Source of the DNA: Oxalicibacterium solurbis
Lineage (GTDB): Bacteria > Pseudomonadota > Gammaproteobacteria > Burkholderiales > Burkholderiaceae_D
Length of the DNA stretch: 64,000 nt
Direction: 5' to 3'
Assembly: GCF_014635845.1 (NCBI RefSeq)
Contig: NZ_BMDP01000003.1
Coordinates: 186,001-250,000, forward strand
Within the stretch, counting starts at the first letter, position 1; every line of letters begins with the position of its first letter. Position numbers and translations under genes: made by a program. Below, piece after piece: positions 63,792-64,000 of the stretch. Below the pieces are notes generated by a model that had not been told where the DNA came from, did no database searches, and worked only from the letters and a program-made list of their open reading frames with translations.

Positions 63792-64000
63792 ATGCTTTGA
63801 CACGCATCGCCATGCCGTGAACATGGTTCAACATGGCGATACGAAAGGAAGCAACCAAGGCCAATGCCTCATGCCGAATACCGACATCGACGTGGATCTT
63901 CTTTTCAACTCGAACGTTCTTATTTTGAGACGAAAACTTGCCGCAACTGTGAAAGCGAAGTTACGTATAGGAAGAAGGAAGAAATCCCGCGACTACTTGT
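63792..64000. other. Window end without a recognised gene
   Basis: No supported open frame on either strand. An imperfect repeat with CATGCCG and CATGGCG (63810-63840) may be part of a terminator of the SDR gene, but there is no convincing T-run. Confidence 0.3.

Noticed and set aside
1-64000. tRNA, rRNA, insertion sequences, integrases, phage genes and CRISPR arrays
   Set aside because: I looked for characteristic motifs and proteins on both strands and found none; a covariance-model scan would be decisive for RNA genes.

Overview
The window looks like chromosomal DNA of a Gram-negative betaproteobacterium of the order Burkholderiales, most likely Oxalobacteraceae. The reasons are a high G+C content, a betaproteobacterial-type porin, paired cyanophycin synthetases (cphA' and cphA), OpgG-type glucan proteins and an MCP ending in DWEEF. 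I see no rRNA, tRNA, insertion sequence, prophage or CRISPR array. The family assignment is inferred from gene content, not from any search.

Layout. 1-2.99 kb: the N-terminus of an OpgG paralogue cut by the window edge, a GIY-YIG protein, a DUF418 membrane protein and a DUF3014 protein. 3.2-8.7 kb: a complete five-gene peptide-type ABC importer with overlapping genes on the minus strand. 8.9-18.1 kb: a metal and respiration block. It has a CzcE-like lipoprotein, a caa3-type cytochrome oxidase (cytochrome-c-tailed subunit II, fused subunits I+III) with three extra c-type cytochromes, then copA-cueR and copZ. Both copA and copZ have CueR-type promoters with 19-bp spacers. 18.4-23.3 kb: a diguanylate cyclase, kup and ettA.

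23.4-27.4 kb is the most interesting block. A divergent pair of identically spaced ECF-type promoters drives sigF-nrsF on one side. On the other side is a four-gene operon: a DUF1223 thioredoxin-fold protein, cytochrome b561, a YedY-type molybdoenzyme and a secreted protein made of exact five-residue methionine repeats. This matches the layout of the hypochlorite-scavenging SigF/YedY1/MrpX system known from Azospira, with DUF1223 as an added first gene.

27.4-35.3 kb: an MCP, a YeiE/YeiH pair, a YigZ protein, an aldo/keto reductase, a cupin and a second diguanylate cyclase. 35.3-38.5 kb: an autotransporter with a lower-G+C, structured leader that holds a translationally coupled small ORF. 38.7-41.9 kb: a PhyH-type dioxygenase, a small hydrophilic protein, a yybP-ykoY (Mn2+) riboswitch ahead of a TMEM165/GDT1-family transporter, and a nitronate monooxygenase. 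41.9-49.8 kb: a cyanophycin locus with a DUF1854 protein and a fused ABC exporter facing cphA' and cphA. 50-51.8 kb: a run of very small hydrophilic or metal-binding proteins and a CBS protein. 51.9-56.2 kb: opgG divergent from the GH3 glucosidase bglX. 56.4-63.8 kb: a PilZ-like protein, an EamA transporter, a DUF1275 protein, a porin, a TetR regulator sharing its operator with a small membrane protein, and an AraC/SDR divergent pair.

Nearly every convergent gene junction in the window carries a symmetric, A/T-flanked hairpin that can terminate transcription in both directions. Two diguanylate cyclases with intact I-sites plus a PilZ-like protein show c-di-GMP signalling. The copper exporter and chaperone genes sit directly beside the copper-containing oxidase.
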